From Nymphaea colorata (taxonomy: Eukaryota > Streptophyta > Magnoliopsida > Nymphaeales > Nymphaeaceae), in the NCBI RefSeq assembly GCF_008831285.2, contig NC_045139.1:1682704-1746703 (forward strand): DNA of 64,000 nucleotides, written 5' to 3'. Position numbers and translations under genes: made by a program. A model generated the notes under the pieces. It ran no database searches and was not told where the DNA came from. It saw only the letters and a list, made by a program, of their open reading frames with translations. Positions 50,218-60,137 of this stretch are shown here, in pieces (within the stretch, counting starts at the first letter, position 1; each line of letters begins with the position of its first letter).

Positions 50218-51982
50218 TCAAGCAGCAGATGGTGCAGGGATGAAGTTTATTGCAGGCTCAGGCATGTCAGTCATAAGAACCGCCCTTGGCAAGCTCTCTC
50301 CCACCATGACTGGGTCCTCTTCCTTGAAGTCGAGAGACTTATCGTTGAAGATATCCCACCATTTCTGCACTAGCATCTTGATATCCTCCCTGCCCATGTT
50401 AGCATCTTTGCCTGTGTACCTCCAAGGTTTGGAACCCTACAATGAAAAATCAACAGAGAAACAAAATAACATAAATAAGTGAGAAAATCGATATAGTATT
50501 TCAAGAAATAGTTCATAATTAATTAGAAAAATGAAGTATTGATACTTACAGCAGCACAGTAATGCACCACCTTGACTTTCTCTAGATCGACCTTATCGGG
50601 GTGGCGCCATAGCATGGCTAGCACCAAGTTGTAAACCAGTGGGATGGGCTTGTAAAATTTTTCGAAGAACATGTTCAAGAAGTCCTATATTGAATTTCAA
50701 GATAAATAAGATAGCATTCATTACGAAAATAAGCATGATGACGATGATGATATGTTCAAGACAAAGTAGAGGGATGTGAGATGATGCTGATGTTGAAGTT
50801 CATTATCACCATCGTCATTAACGTGGTCACATGACAAACTACAATGATAATTGCAGGTGCCAGATTGATATTTACCAAGATTCTGTAACTGAATCAATGT
50901 ATCGAGAACATCTTCATTCTTTTCTGTAAGCTTCTGAAAGATTTTACCCTAAGAAATTACATGTTGACATGCCTTTGACACCAAATTTAATGCATCTTTC
51001 TAATGAACAAGTACTGATTATATGTAAAGCAAATATAAATTTTAGTTTAATAAAAACTCTCTCTCTTTAGATCTCTTATATATTGTTGGCAAGGACCAAT
51101 TATCCGTCCTTGTCTTCAAGTTACCTGGCGATGAAAATGGGACCATGACAGAGAAAACTTGATGAAGAGAAAGGAGAGATAGGACCCGGGGACTTACCTG
51201 CTCTGCAAATGGGGTAGGAGGAGTGACCTTGAGGGTCTCAAGGAGGCTGTCACAGGTGAGCGTACTGGGCTCAAACACAAACATCCCAGCGTTGAAGTAG
51301 GGTGCTGGTGGCGGTCCCATTTCAGCAGGCCAAGCCACCTTCTCCGGGCACTGCTGGCAGTAGCCAATGGAGTACTGAGGCGTGTGGCTCCATGTCTTCT
51401 CACAGAAGCAGTCCATAACAGCATAGAAGTATCCATCTGCTGCATCAAACAGGTGGTCTATGTTCTCATACACTTGGATGTCTGCATCCAAGTAAACCAT
51501 CTTGCTGTACTCCTCAAACTGCACCACATACACAGCAATCACCAAGAAACATGTCATGACATCATCATACACATAATCATCATCATCATCTAAGTGCTGT
51601 TACCATGAAAACAAAGCGAATTACAAAGTTTTCACGAGTTAATTACCCCCCATATACGGAGCTTAGAGTAGTTGATGACGTAGTAGGCCATGGCGAACTG
51701 GACTTGGTTTTTCGGCGGGTATACGGGCTCGATCTCGCGAACTATGCAGCCCTGTGAAGTAAGGACTTTCCGGTGTTCCTCCGGTACGTCCGGCAGGACG
51801 GCGACCACCAACGGGTATGCGCTCTTCACCTTACGCAGACCCTTTACCAGGCCGACGACTCCTTTGACGTAGTCGCCGTTTCCGGCTAGGAAGGTGACAT
51901 AGGCACGCTTGGAGTAGCCAGCGTTGAGCGTGGCGACCTTGCCGGTGCTAGTGACGGTACTAATAGGTATTCCCGGGGCCAT
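50218..51982 (-). CDS. GolS: Galactinol synthase (GT8 family), complete
   Basis: Four exons on the minus strand: 51982-51647, 51518-51198, 50684-50550 and 50436-50218. They give 112, 107, 45 and 72 codons (336 aa) with canonical GT-AG introns, all in phase 0. The enzyme transfers galactose from UDP-galactose to myo-inositol to make galactinol, the donor for raffinose-family oligosaccharides, in the cytosol. Visible family features are AYVTFLAGNGDYVKGVVGLVKGL near the start, the metal-binding DxD in YLDADIQVYENIDHLFD, YFNAGMFVFEPS, PTPFAEQDFLNMFF, YNLVLAMLWRHP, HYCAAGSKPWRYTGK, and the hallmark APSAA carboxy end. Length matches the family norm of about 330-345 aa. It lies alone, opposite in direction to the TNLs. 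Nothing suggests damage. Confidence 0.95.
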
Positions 51983-52152
51983 GTCTCACGCTAAACTAAT
52001 TACAACGTCGCCGCCCTACTGGTTGTCAGTTTTCCCGGCGCCGGAAAACTAGAGTTGCGATCTGATAAAGCAAAAGGACTGACACCCAAGTGGAATAAGT
52101 TGCTAGAGAGCCAACTTCTCCTCCTGGTTGAATGAGCTCCCCCTCCGACCTC

Positions 52153-52160
52153 CTTAAATA
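52153..52160 (-). promoter_or_regulatory. Possible TATA element of galactinol synthase
   Basis: TATTTAAG on the minus strand, about 170 bases upstream of the ATG, is the best AT-rich candidate box in a GC-richer leader. Weak evidence only. Confidence 0.3.
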
Positions 52161-52209
52161 ATTGCCAGATGACAAGCAAATTCGGCCCAAATGACACCAA
52201 ATTCAGATT

Positions 52210-54520
52210 CAGCCACTCGAAAGTCGAAATTGAGCGATGGAGTCAATTTTCCCGGGTTTTATTTCAATGTAATATATTTCTCCTCATGTTTGTCTAGCCG
52301 GCGGTTGATCAAGCAATAAGAGCCGTCCATCTCCACCCTTGGGGATCAACGGCAACCATGTCAGTTCTTCAAACTTTCATTCCATTCCAACTGCCTAGCA
52401 AAATAAATTTTAAAAAATTTTACTTGTTTTATATAAAATTATAAAAAATAATATTTCAACCGTAATAAAATTTAAAAACTTTAATTCACTTTATATTGAT
52501 GAAAAATTTTTGGTTCCGCTCTGCCCCCGTCAACGGAGGCCGTCGCTTTCACGACCGACATGAAAAGTGCGCTCCTATCTTATAAGTCCATAGCAGCATG
52601 GGAATGCAAGTAGAGATTCACGTGGTATAATCTACGGCTGGTTCGTTACACGTGGAAGTTTCTCGAAGCATCAAAGTGGAAAACATTGTTAACAGTCCGA
52701 TTTGCTAGTCATGCTTTTCACTTTACCTATCTTTCTAGAATTTTTTTTTTAGTATTAAATATTATAAATAGCTTATGTACAGATTGATGTTAAGAGAGAT
52801 TCCCTGTTAGAGTTTCTATTCCAATTTGATTTACATTGAAAATTTGTCGTCAGACAAAAGATCCACGGTTTTAAAATCCATATGAATCCCAAAATCAAGA
52901 TAGTTAAAGGATGTGTTTGATCCTACATTGAATTGAAATTTCTTTAACTCCAAATTTCACCACCATGTAAGGATAAAGGTTTGAGATCCTCCCGGTAAAT
53001 ATGTAAACAAAACCTCAAATGGGTTGGATCGCTTCAAGATCAAGTCTCATATCTATGATTGTTTGTTTATTGTAATAAATAAAGACTAAAGACACGTAAA
53101 CTAAATGTGTAAATTAAATTTTATAGTATTCGTTACAAACTCTAATTTAAGCATCAATTTTTTTAAGATTTTCTTATTATTATAGTTTCACTTCAATTTT
53201 ATGGTCGTCCAAGTTTCCCTTTGAAGCTTGAATCCAATTCTTTGGCAACCTACAACTTGCTAGAATGGCAATTGCAATATTGAAAGCGACTTGCATATGA
53301 AAATGAGTGAAAGTGGACATTTATAGGGCGAAAGAGCCAATTTATAGACTTTCGTTCTTCTTATAGGGGAGCTAATATTGGCCGCTGATTGCATTCAAGG
53401 GTCCTCCATCTTCATTGTAAAATGGACGCCGGTGATTTGCGCCATGACAAAAGCTAAGATTATTGCCATAAAATAATCTATGAAGCAGTAGTCGATCTTC
53501 ACCAAGAACAATTCAAACGCAAGTGGCTGGCAATGGTAGGGCCTGGACTGGCAATGGTAGGGCGTGGAAGGAAGGAAAAGGAAGGCGAATGTCGGCAGGA
53601 GCTTCCAGACGCTGGTATGTTCTCGAATTTATAGACTGAGGCGATTCTCGCTTGAGAATAACCGAAGATTCGCGAGTACAAAACTTGAAGTGGGCAGTAA
53701 GGCGAAAAATGTGAACGGTGTGATGTTGAAGATTTGATAAGGGCCCCTTTAACGTATTTATTACTCAAAAAACAAAGAGGAACAGGAACAAACAGGGAAT
53801 AAACAAATACAGCAAACAAAATGTGTCAATTACAGCAAAAGGTTAAAAAAATTAAGTTTCAATAGTGTCACTATTCTCTTTACACACTAAACCTTCTTAA
53901 ATAAGCGTGAGGAGTATTTCATTCTACCCTGAAGATACCCTCAAGATGAGAGCTAAAGTCCGTACTCTTCCCTCCATTCTTTGCTACTAAAGACTCAACG
54001 GATCGTATTTGAATCTAATATATCTTTAACCATATATGCTTTTTCAAATAATCACACATGCAGATTCGATAATAAACGTCATATCTGAATCTAAAATCCA
54101 ATTTCACCACCCGAATTCAATTCGAATCTGATTTTTATATTCATATCCAAATCCAAATCCAAATTTTGATTCGAATTTTGATAATTTTCAAAAATTAAGA
54201 GCATTAAATATCGAATATTTGGCTAAAAATAAATCCGATCTGACTTCGTACTCGAATTTGATCATATATTTACATGTATCCGAATACCAATCCAATCAAA
54301 TGTCATTTTTTGAATCCAAATCTAATCTAATCTCTTAATTGGGTATTAAATATTTTTCATATCGGATTTTTTGGATCTGCTTAATTGAATATTCAATTCA
54401 GATCACGTAAGTACCAGTGTATTGGGTATTGGTGTAGTCGGAGTCCATCGAAAAGTGTGTCGAGAATGTACCTTCTGCCCCTTGGAACATTGTTGTTGAT
54501 ATACCCGAAAATCTCACACA
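52210..54520. other. Intergenic DNA upstream of galactinol synthase
   Basis: AT-rich, with a copy of the dispersed repeat near 52400-52520 ending 'ggttccgctctgcccc'. The 54050-54400 stretch has many 'ccaaatc/gaatc' phrases and may be a degenerate repeat. The stretch 53760-53840 ('aacaaacagggaataaacaaatacagc') faintly resembles a LINE 3' untranslated region in reverse, not enough to call. No gene seen. Confidence 0.45.
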
Positions 54521-54599
54521 TGTTTTACCTTATTGACAATTCTAAAGCTAATTGTTATTTTCAGATCCATTTTAATGTAGTCCTAACCATTGCCTGCAA

Positions 54600-55028
54600 C
54601 ACAAAGCAGCATTTCCACGCTTGAGTACGTTTTCCGTCGAAAGCACAGGGAACATCAGAATTGATCCGTTTTTTGCGAGGAACTACCCTCCCTGCGCTAA
54701 CGGAGGTGCCAAGAGAGTTCATTGGCCCTTCTGGTGTCAAGGATATTCTACATGAGAGCGAATCGTCTACACTAGCAATATCATGGGTTCAACGTGGGGA
54801 TCTGCCGTTCTTGCTTCCAAATGTTCCCCACTCCAACCGCTGCTTAAGCAGAGCGCAGTTCACCTTCGATAGACTGTCCTCTCCCATCCTTGTATCAGTC
54901 GTCGCAGACGACGGCCATCTCGCCTTCGAGACCACAAGGCATCTGGTAGGCATTAGCCTGAACTTATGCAACGACGATGATATCATCTTGCGATTAAGAG
55001 ATATGGCTTCTGCCACAATCGGCAGATA
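54600..55028 (+). pseudogene. Unit F: TNL C-JID exon cut by a copia insertion
   Basis: The upstream intron matches units D and E, but the splice acceptor CAG is changed to CAC at about 54602. An extra T in 'ccgttttttgcg' near 54672 shifts the frame. From there LPALTEVPREF, HESESSTLAISWVQRGDLPFLLP, NRCLSRAQFTFDRLSSPILVSVVADDG and DDIILRLRDMASATIG read well. About 7 bases are lost near 55020. At 55029 the exon ends at the TGTTGG of a copia LTR, so the last strand (FSASFEWE) is missing. No other TNL exon is nearby. Confidence 0.85.
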
Positions 55029-55566
55029 TGTTGGTGCACTCCCTTGATTCACACTCAATCGCTTCCTTTTTGGTAATGGCAAAATGAAGAGGGGGAGGTC
55101 GTAGGCTGCAACACACCAAGGAGAGGGAATACAGAGGCGCAGAGAGGAAGCAAGGGTAGAGGGTGAGAGAGCAAAGAGGACGGCAGGGGAGAGAGAGAAA
55201 AGGGAAACTTTTCTTCTTTCTTTTTGGGTGTATTCTTCTCAACTTCATTTTTAACATTAAAAAGAAAACATAATTTAAAGAAAACTAAAACTTGACCCTC
55301 AAGCCAATTACTGGGTAGTTCCCATGATCTCCTTTATTTCACCCTCAAGTTAGTAACCGCTGGTCAATCCCCATGATCTTCTCTAGTTTAGCTAGAGTGT
55401 GGCACCATTTTCTCCACCACCCATGATCTTGAGAACCGCACACACAATCTCCTCACATTCTCCACTTCTCTTTAACTCCCCACCATTTGGAATCGATGGA
55501 TGAAAGGACGCACTCACACTCACACATGTTCCCACAATCTCCTCCATGACAGGAGTTAGAGCAACA
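55029..55566 (-). repeat. Copia 3' LTR
   Basis: The outer end on the + strand is TGTTGGTGCACTCCC, identical to the inner edge of the 5' LTR at 59812. The inner end is placed at 55566 because the minus strand reads AGGGGGGAGAA and then TGTTGC there, a polypurine tract followed by an LTR start. The length of 538 bp is inferred, because the matching part of the 5' LTR lies beyond the LINE. Confidence 0.65.
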
Positions 55567-55577
55567 TTCTCCCCCCT
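55567..55577 (-). other. Copia polypurine tract
   Basis: The minus strand reads AGGGGGGAGAA immediately before the TGTTGC LTR start, the priming site for plus-strand DNA. Confidence 0.65.
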
Positions 55578-55649
55578 AATCCTTATGTGGCCTGAGATGT
55601 CGAACACCTAGCAAGTGTCGTAATGTTGCCAACCTTACTGCCGGCAATG

Positions 55650-57140
55650 TTTTGTCAATAAATCCGCTTGTTGCTCATTTGTTTGCACAAATTCCACAAC
55701 AATCTATCTTCTTTCAACACATTTGCATATGAAATAGAACTTAGTGTCAATGTGTTTGCTGCGTCCATGAAAAACTGGGTTCTTCATCAGTGCGATTGCA
55801 GACTTATTATCCACATATAACTTTACCGCATGCAGCTCTCTTCCGGCCAACTCGGCCAGTAGTCCTTTGAGCCAGAGTGCCTGGCACGCAGCCGCGGTTG
55901 CTGCTATGAATTCAGCTTCACATGAAGACACACCAATGGTCTTTTGCTTCTGCGAGTTCTACGAGACTAGGCTTTCATTTACATAGAATGTCATGCCTCC
56001 GATGCTTTTTCAGTCATCGACGTCGCCTGCCAAGTTACTATCTGTAAACCTGACAATCACCTCTTCTCCTCTTCCTCTGATGTATACAAGACCGAAGTGG
56101 ATTGTTCCTTTTAAATTTCACAAAATCTACTTCACTGCTTTGTGGTGCATCACTGTCGGTCTCTCCATGAATCTGCTAGCTACATCGATGGCATATGAAA
56201 GATCTGAACTTGTGTGGAGAAGATACTTCAGACATCTGATGACTCGTCGATACTCTGTTGCATCCACCGACTATCATTTGGGATCCTTGTGCAGCTGCGA
56301 CCTTGGTTCCATAGGGAGTTTTGTGGGGTTGCAATCGAACATGCCAAATCGAGTTAACACCTTTTTGGCATAGGCCTGCTTGATCCGGATACTGTCTTCT
56401 CCTTGTGCCCCCTCGATCCCAAGGTAATAGTTGAGTAGGTCAAGGTCGCTCATCTTGAACTCAACCACCATCTGTTGCTTGAATGTCGCAATTGCCTCTG
56501 AATCTTCTCCTGTTACAATTAAATCATCAATATAAACTCCAACGATGATGCCGGCGTGGTCTCTTCCCCTCATATACATGGTTTGTTCCAGCATGCACTT
56601 TGAGAACCCAAGGTGCTTCAGGCTCTAATCCAGGCACGTGTTCCAGGCATGTGGTGCTTATTGGAGACCATACAACGCCTTGGTTAATTTGAGTGCCATA
56701 TGTTCCTTGTTCTTTACCGTGAAACCCTTCGGCTGAGCTACATAGACCTCCTCCTCAAGTTCGCCATTGAGGAATACTGATTTGACGTTGAGGTGATGGA
56801 CTTGCCACCCACGGTTGGCTGCGAAGGCAAGGTTGACTCGTGCGGTGTCAAGCCTGGCGACCAGTGCAAACGCCTTCTCGAAGTCAATGCCTTGCCGCTG
56901 GATATTGCCTTTCGCGACTAATCTGGCGTTGTGCTTAATCACCTCTCTGTCTGAGTTTTTCTTCAATTTGAACACCCATTTGAGTCTGATTGCTTTGGTT
57001 TCGGCCGGTTTGGTTGTCAGCGTCCAGGTCGCGTTTTTCTCAATGGACTCAATCTCCTTGGCCATAGCTTCCTCCATGCAGGTTGGCCGACTGCCTCTTG
57101 GTAACATGACGGCTCCTCAGTTGCCGCAAACATGACCTCT
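55650..57140 (-). pseudogene. Copia reverse transcriptase and RNase H, broken
   Basis: Reverse transcriptase: EEAMAKEIESIEKNATWTL, RLKWVFKLKKNSD, ARLVAKGNIQRQGIDF, HHLNVKSVFLNGELEEEVY and the catalytic VYIDDLIVTG near 56510. RNase H: MSSCEAEFIAATAAACQALW and YVDNKSAIALMKNPVFHGRSKHID near 55740-55930. There are stops after ALYGLQ (56655), near 56620, at 56270 and at 55700, plus missing sequence between the two domains, so no active enzyme remains. The invariant catalytic YIDD is kept. Confidence 0.85.
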
Positions 57141-57463
57141 TCTTCGACGTCTTCATCGTCGAGTTCGACGCGCTGAGCGTCTCTCATGATATCTTCGATG
57201 TGTTTATGTCGGATGGGTCCGTCATTGCTATCCTCCATCTCTGAGGTCGTGGCAGTTTCATCTGCCAGCAATCTCCGAGCCGGCGTCACCACTGGCATTG
57301 CTTCGCCGCCCATCGGCGTCGATGAGGAAGCCAGAAAGCCTAGTTCCATAGACACCGACCTTCCTGCTTGTCCGCCTGCAACTAAGTTGCCCAATCCCGA
57401 CTCAGTGTTAGACTCCTTCTCAACAGTGAAATTTGACAGTTCACTGCTTCATGCATCCATGTT

Positions 57464-58581
57464 TCATTTCCACTTCAGTTTTTCTTCAAATTTAATGTCA
57501 CGACTTACATGGATTTTCCCACGTCGTGGATCAAATAGTCGATGCGCCTTGCAGTTGTCCTCAACACCTAGATACATCATTGGTTGGCTGCGATCATCAA
57601 CCTTCTTCAGATGTGGCGTCACCCTGGCATGCGTCGTGCAGTCGAACAACTAAAGATGTGCAAGGCCTGGTTTCCTACCAATCAAGCTTCATATAGGTTG
57701 TGCTCGCTCGTTGCCCTTCGTAGGCAAGCAGTTCGATAAATAGACCACGTACCGCGTGTCGTACCGCCTTTCCCTAAAATCTTCTCAGCATGCTCCTGCT
57801 CTTGAGGAGAGATCTTGCCATCGCCATCACCGTCCTATTCCTTCACTCCACCACACTGTTTTATTGAGGTGAGTATGGTGTGGTGAGGTGTCGTGCAATG
57901 CTAGCATGTTCACACACATTGGCGAACTCGAGAGCGATGAACTCGCCTTCTCGATCGGTCCTGAACGTCTTGACGCGATGCCCGCATGCGTTCTCGGCCA
58001 GGGCCTTGATCCTCATGAACGCCGAGCATGCTTGGTCTTTTGTTCTGAGCACACACAACCACATCCAATGAGAGAAGTCATCAACAATTAGTACGAAATA
58101 ACTATTACTGGCAGGGATGGGTGGCGAGATCGGGCCGCAAAGATCAGCATGCAAGAGTTCGAGTGGCTCCTTCGCTCGATAGATGGCTACCGACGTGAAT
58201 AGCAGTCTCATCGGCTTCGCCACCAAGCACTCTCGGCATAACTGAGCGGGATGAGTGATCGGCGGTACCTCGGTTGCCATCTTCTTGTTTAACAAGCATC
58301 TTCATTGTTTAAAAGTCTACATCGCCAAGACGTGCGTGCCACAGCCATGTCAGATCCTCGAGGTTTGCCAGGAGGCACACTGGCCTAGCAATCCACAGCT
58401 CGATGCGATAGAGACGATTTGGTGTGCGTCTCACCTTCATGATCAGCTGCCATGGATTTTTGACAAACACCTCTAGTTCATCCTCATCCATAACCACCAT
58501 GTGTCTGCCTAGGTGTGTTGCCCAAGACTCACGATGTTTCTGCGAAGCCTTGTGATATAATATACTTCCTGGAGCAGCCAT
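57464..58581 (-). pseudogene. Copia integrase region, broken
   Basis: Pre-integrase segment TWLWHARLGDVDF near 58320. Core: LLHADLCGPI with the first Asp, FRTDREGEF with the second Asp, then TPYSPQ, a TAA, NSVVE with the catalytic Glu, and TGA where Trp is expected. The carboxy part LFDCTTHARVTPHLKKVDDRSQPM..YLGV lies at 57540-57650. The DDE residues are present, but in-frame stops near 57858 make it inactive. Confidence 0.8.
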
Positions 58582-58639
58582 TGATTATCATTTTTTGCAT
58601 CTAAAAGGAATTGAGTCATTATCCATTATTTGCACTGAT

Positions 58640-59790
58640 GAGCCGTCATCGAACTTCACCTTGTCGGTGATTGTCTCCGATCATGTGGTCACTGGCGCTG
58701 TTATCCAGGTACCAGACGTCGGTAGTTTCCTCGCAGTATTCGGTCTTGTGCAGTTCCGGCCATACCTGCTCCTCATTCAGCGGGACGACATCTTGCCGAT
58801 CCTGCCATTCTGGTGGTTCAAGTGTTGCGGGCACCACTTCTTCCAGCTCTGTAAGCAACAGGGCTGGTTCGGTGTCGTCAGCTTGTGTGAGATGCGCCTC
58901 CTCCTTCTTTTGGGAGTCTTGCACTGGTTCGCGTAATGCCCCAATTTGTCGCAATTGAAGCTACGGATATGACTCTTGTCGCTACCACTGCCCCAGAGCC
59001 ACCTGCTTTGTCTTTGAGTGGAAAGTCACCACGTCCGCCTCTCCCGCGACCTCTGCCACGCCCACGTCCACCCCGACTACGAACCCCTCCTTCCCCGTGA
59101 GGCCTCTCTTTTCGAGTCAATGATGGGTCACCGCCGCTTCTCTTCTGTCGTGCCTCCCACTCAGCCTGAGTGAGAAGTAGTTGAACATCGCCATTGCCAC
59201 CGGTACCGAATGCTCGGGGACGGGAGCGTTTTTTGTAGGTCTTGAGTCGTCCCATGGCCTCTTCAAACAACATAGTGTCGAGGTCCCAAAATTGCCTTAT
59301 GTCGGCAATTACGCTTAGAAATTGACTTGGAACGATGTCAAACAGCTTCTTCACAAGGGTGGCATCGCTCAGGGTTCCCCCCCAAGTTGGCATACTTGAC
59401 AGGCATCCCAGTGAGCCTGCCTTGCTACTAATCCAGCGTCTCTCCTTCCTGCATGCGCATGGCATGAAAGTCGCTCTTTAACGTCTGCAGGCGCGCATTC
59501 CTCACACGATCTGCCCCGATGAATCTCATCTTGAGGCAGTCCTAGACCTCCTTCGCCATCTGCATTAGGAGATCCTTCGGGAGGGCTAGGCAAAGTTGCG
59601 ACCTCGCTTTCTTGTCATTCCTCGTGTCGACAGCCACACCGGCCACCGGCTCGACTGCCTCCTAAACGCCTTAATCGTCCATCATGGCCTGGACCCTAAT
59701 CACCCAGCTGGTGTAGTTGGTCGTCGTGAGTTGTGGATATTGGAACGTCCCACTGGCAATTTCCCGCGCTGTTTCAGCTTTGGCATACAA
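58640..59790 (-). pseudogene. Copia gag and protease, broken
   Basis: Gag: LKSDFHAMRMQEGE and a following Arg/Gly-rich tract (GGRGRGRGRGRGGRG) near 59040. The zinc knuckle reads SFNCDKLGHYANQC near 58930, with Ser in place of the first Cys. Protease: VWYLDNSASDHMIGDN near 58690, where active copies usually have D.GAS. Several stops and frame changes occur. Inactive. Confidence 0.75.
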
Positions 59791-59796
59791 CCTGGA

Positions 59797-59811
59797 AGCT
59801 CTAATACCAAA
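59797..59811 (-). other. Copia primer binding site (initiator Met tRNA)
   Basis: The minus strand reads TTTGGTATTAGAGCTTCC immediately after the LTR end CAACA. This is one base from the standard TGGTATCAGAGC complementary to plant initiator methionine tRNA. Confidence 0.85.
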
Positions 59812-59979
59812 TGTTGGTGCACTCCCTTATTCACACTCAATCGCCTCCCTTTTGGTAATTGCAAAATGAGGAGAAGAGACCGGGAATATAGAGGTGCAAA
59901 GAGAGGAAGCAAGGTAAGACAAGGGTAGAGGGTGAGGTGAGAGAGCAAAGAGGAGGGCAGGAGAGAGAGAGAGAGCGAG
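59812..59979 (-). repeat. Copia 5' LTR, inner 168 bp only
   Basis: Matches 55029-55195. At about 59979 homology stops inside a GA-rich stretch and LINE 3' sequence starts. The outer LTR part should lie beyond position 64000. Confidence 0.8.
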
Positions 59980-60137
59980 AGCCGATAAAATGGGAATATA
60001 TAACAAAATTTGGGGACAAGAGGTCCCCTAAATATAAAAACAATCCGCAAAGAACAAAATTACGCAAGCAGGAGGAACAAATAAACAATACAATGCACAG
60101 AAAAATAAGAGAGAAGAAGAAAGACGAAACGGCACAG

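Larger units (their letters stand above)
55029..59979 (-). mobile_element. Copia LTR retrotransposon, decayed, 5' LTR interrupted
   Basis: Order on the minus strand: 5' LTR part (59979-59812), primer binding site, gag, protease, integrase, reverse transcriptase, RNase H, polypurine tract and 3' LTR (about 55566-55029). The gene order integrase before reverse transcriptase defines copia. The LTR parts 55029-55195 and 59812-59979 are clearly homologous but diverged by many substitutions and small indels, so the insertion is old. The element lies in TNL exon F. A LINE starting at about 59980 splits its 5' LTR. Confidence 0.9.

Noticed and set aside
53499-53819. A 106-codon minus-strand frame near galactinol synthase
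   Set aside because: No recognisable motif, low-complexity Ser/Pro content and no splice or promoter context.
57186-57653. A 155-codon + strand frame in the copia region
   Set aside because: Antisense shadow of the copia integrase to reverse transcriptase linker.
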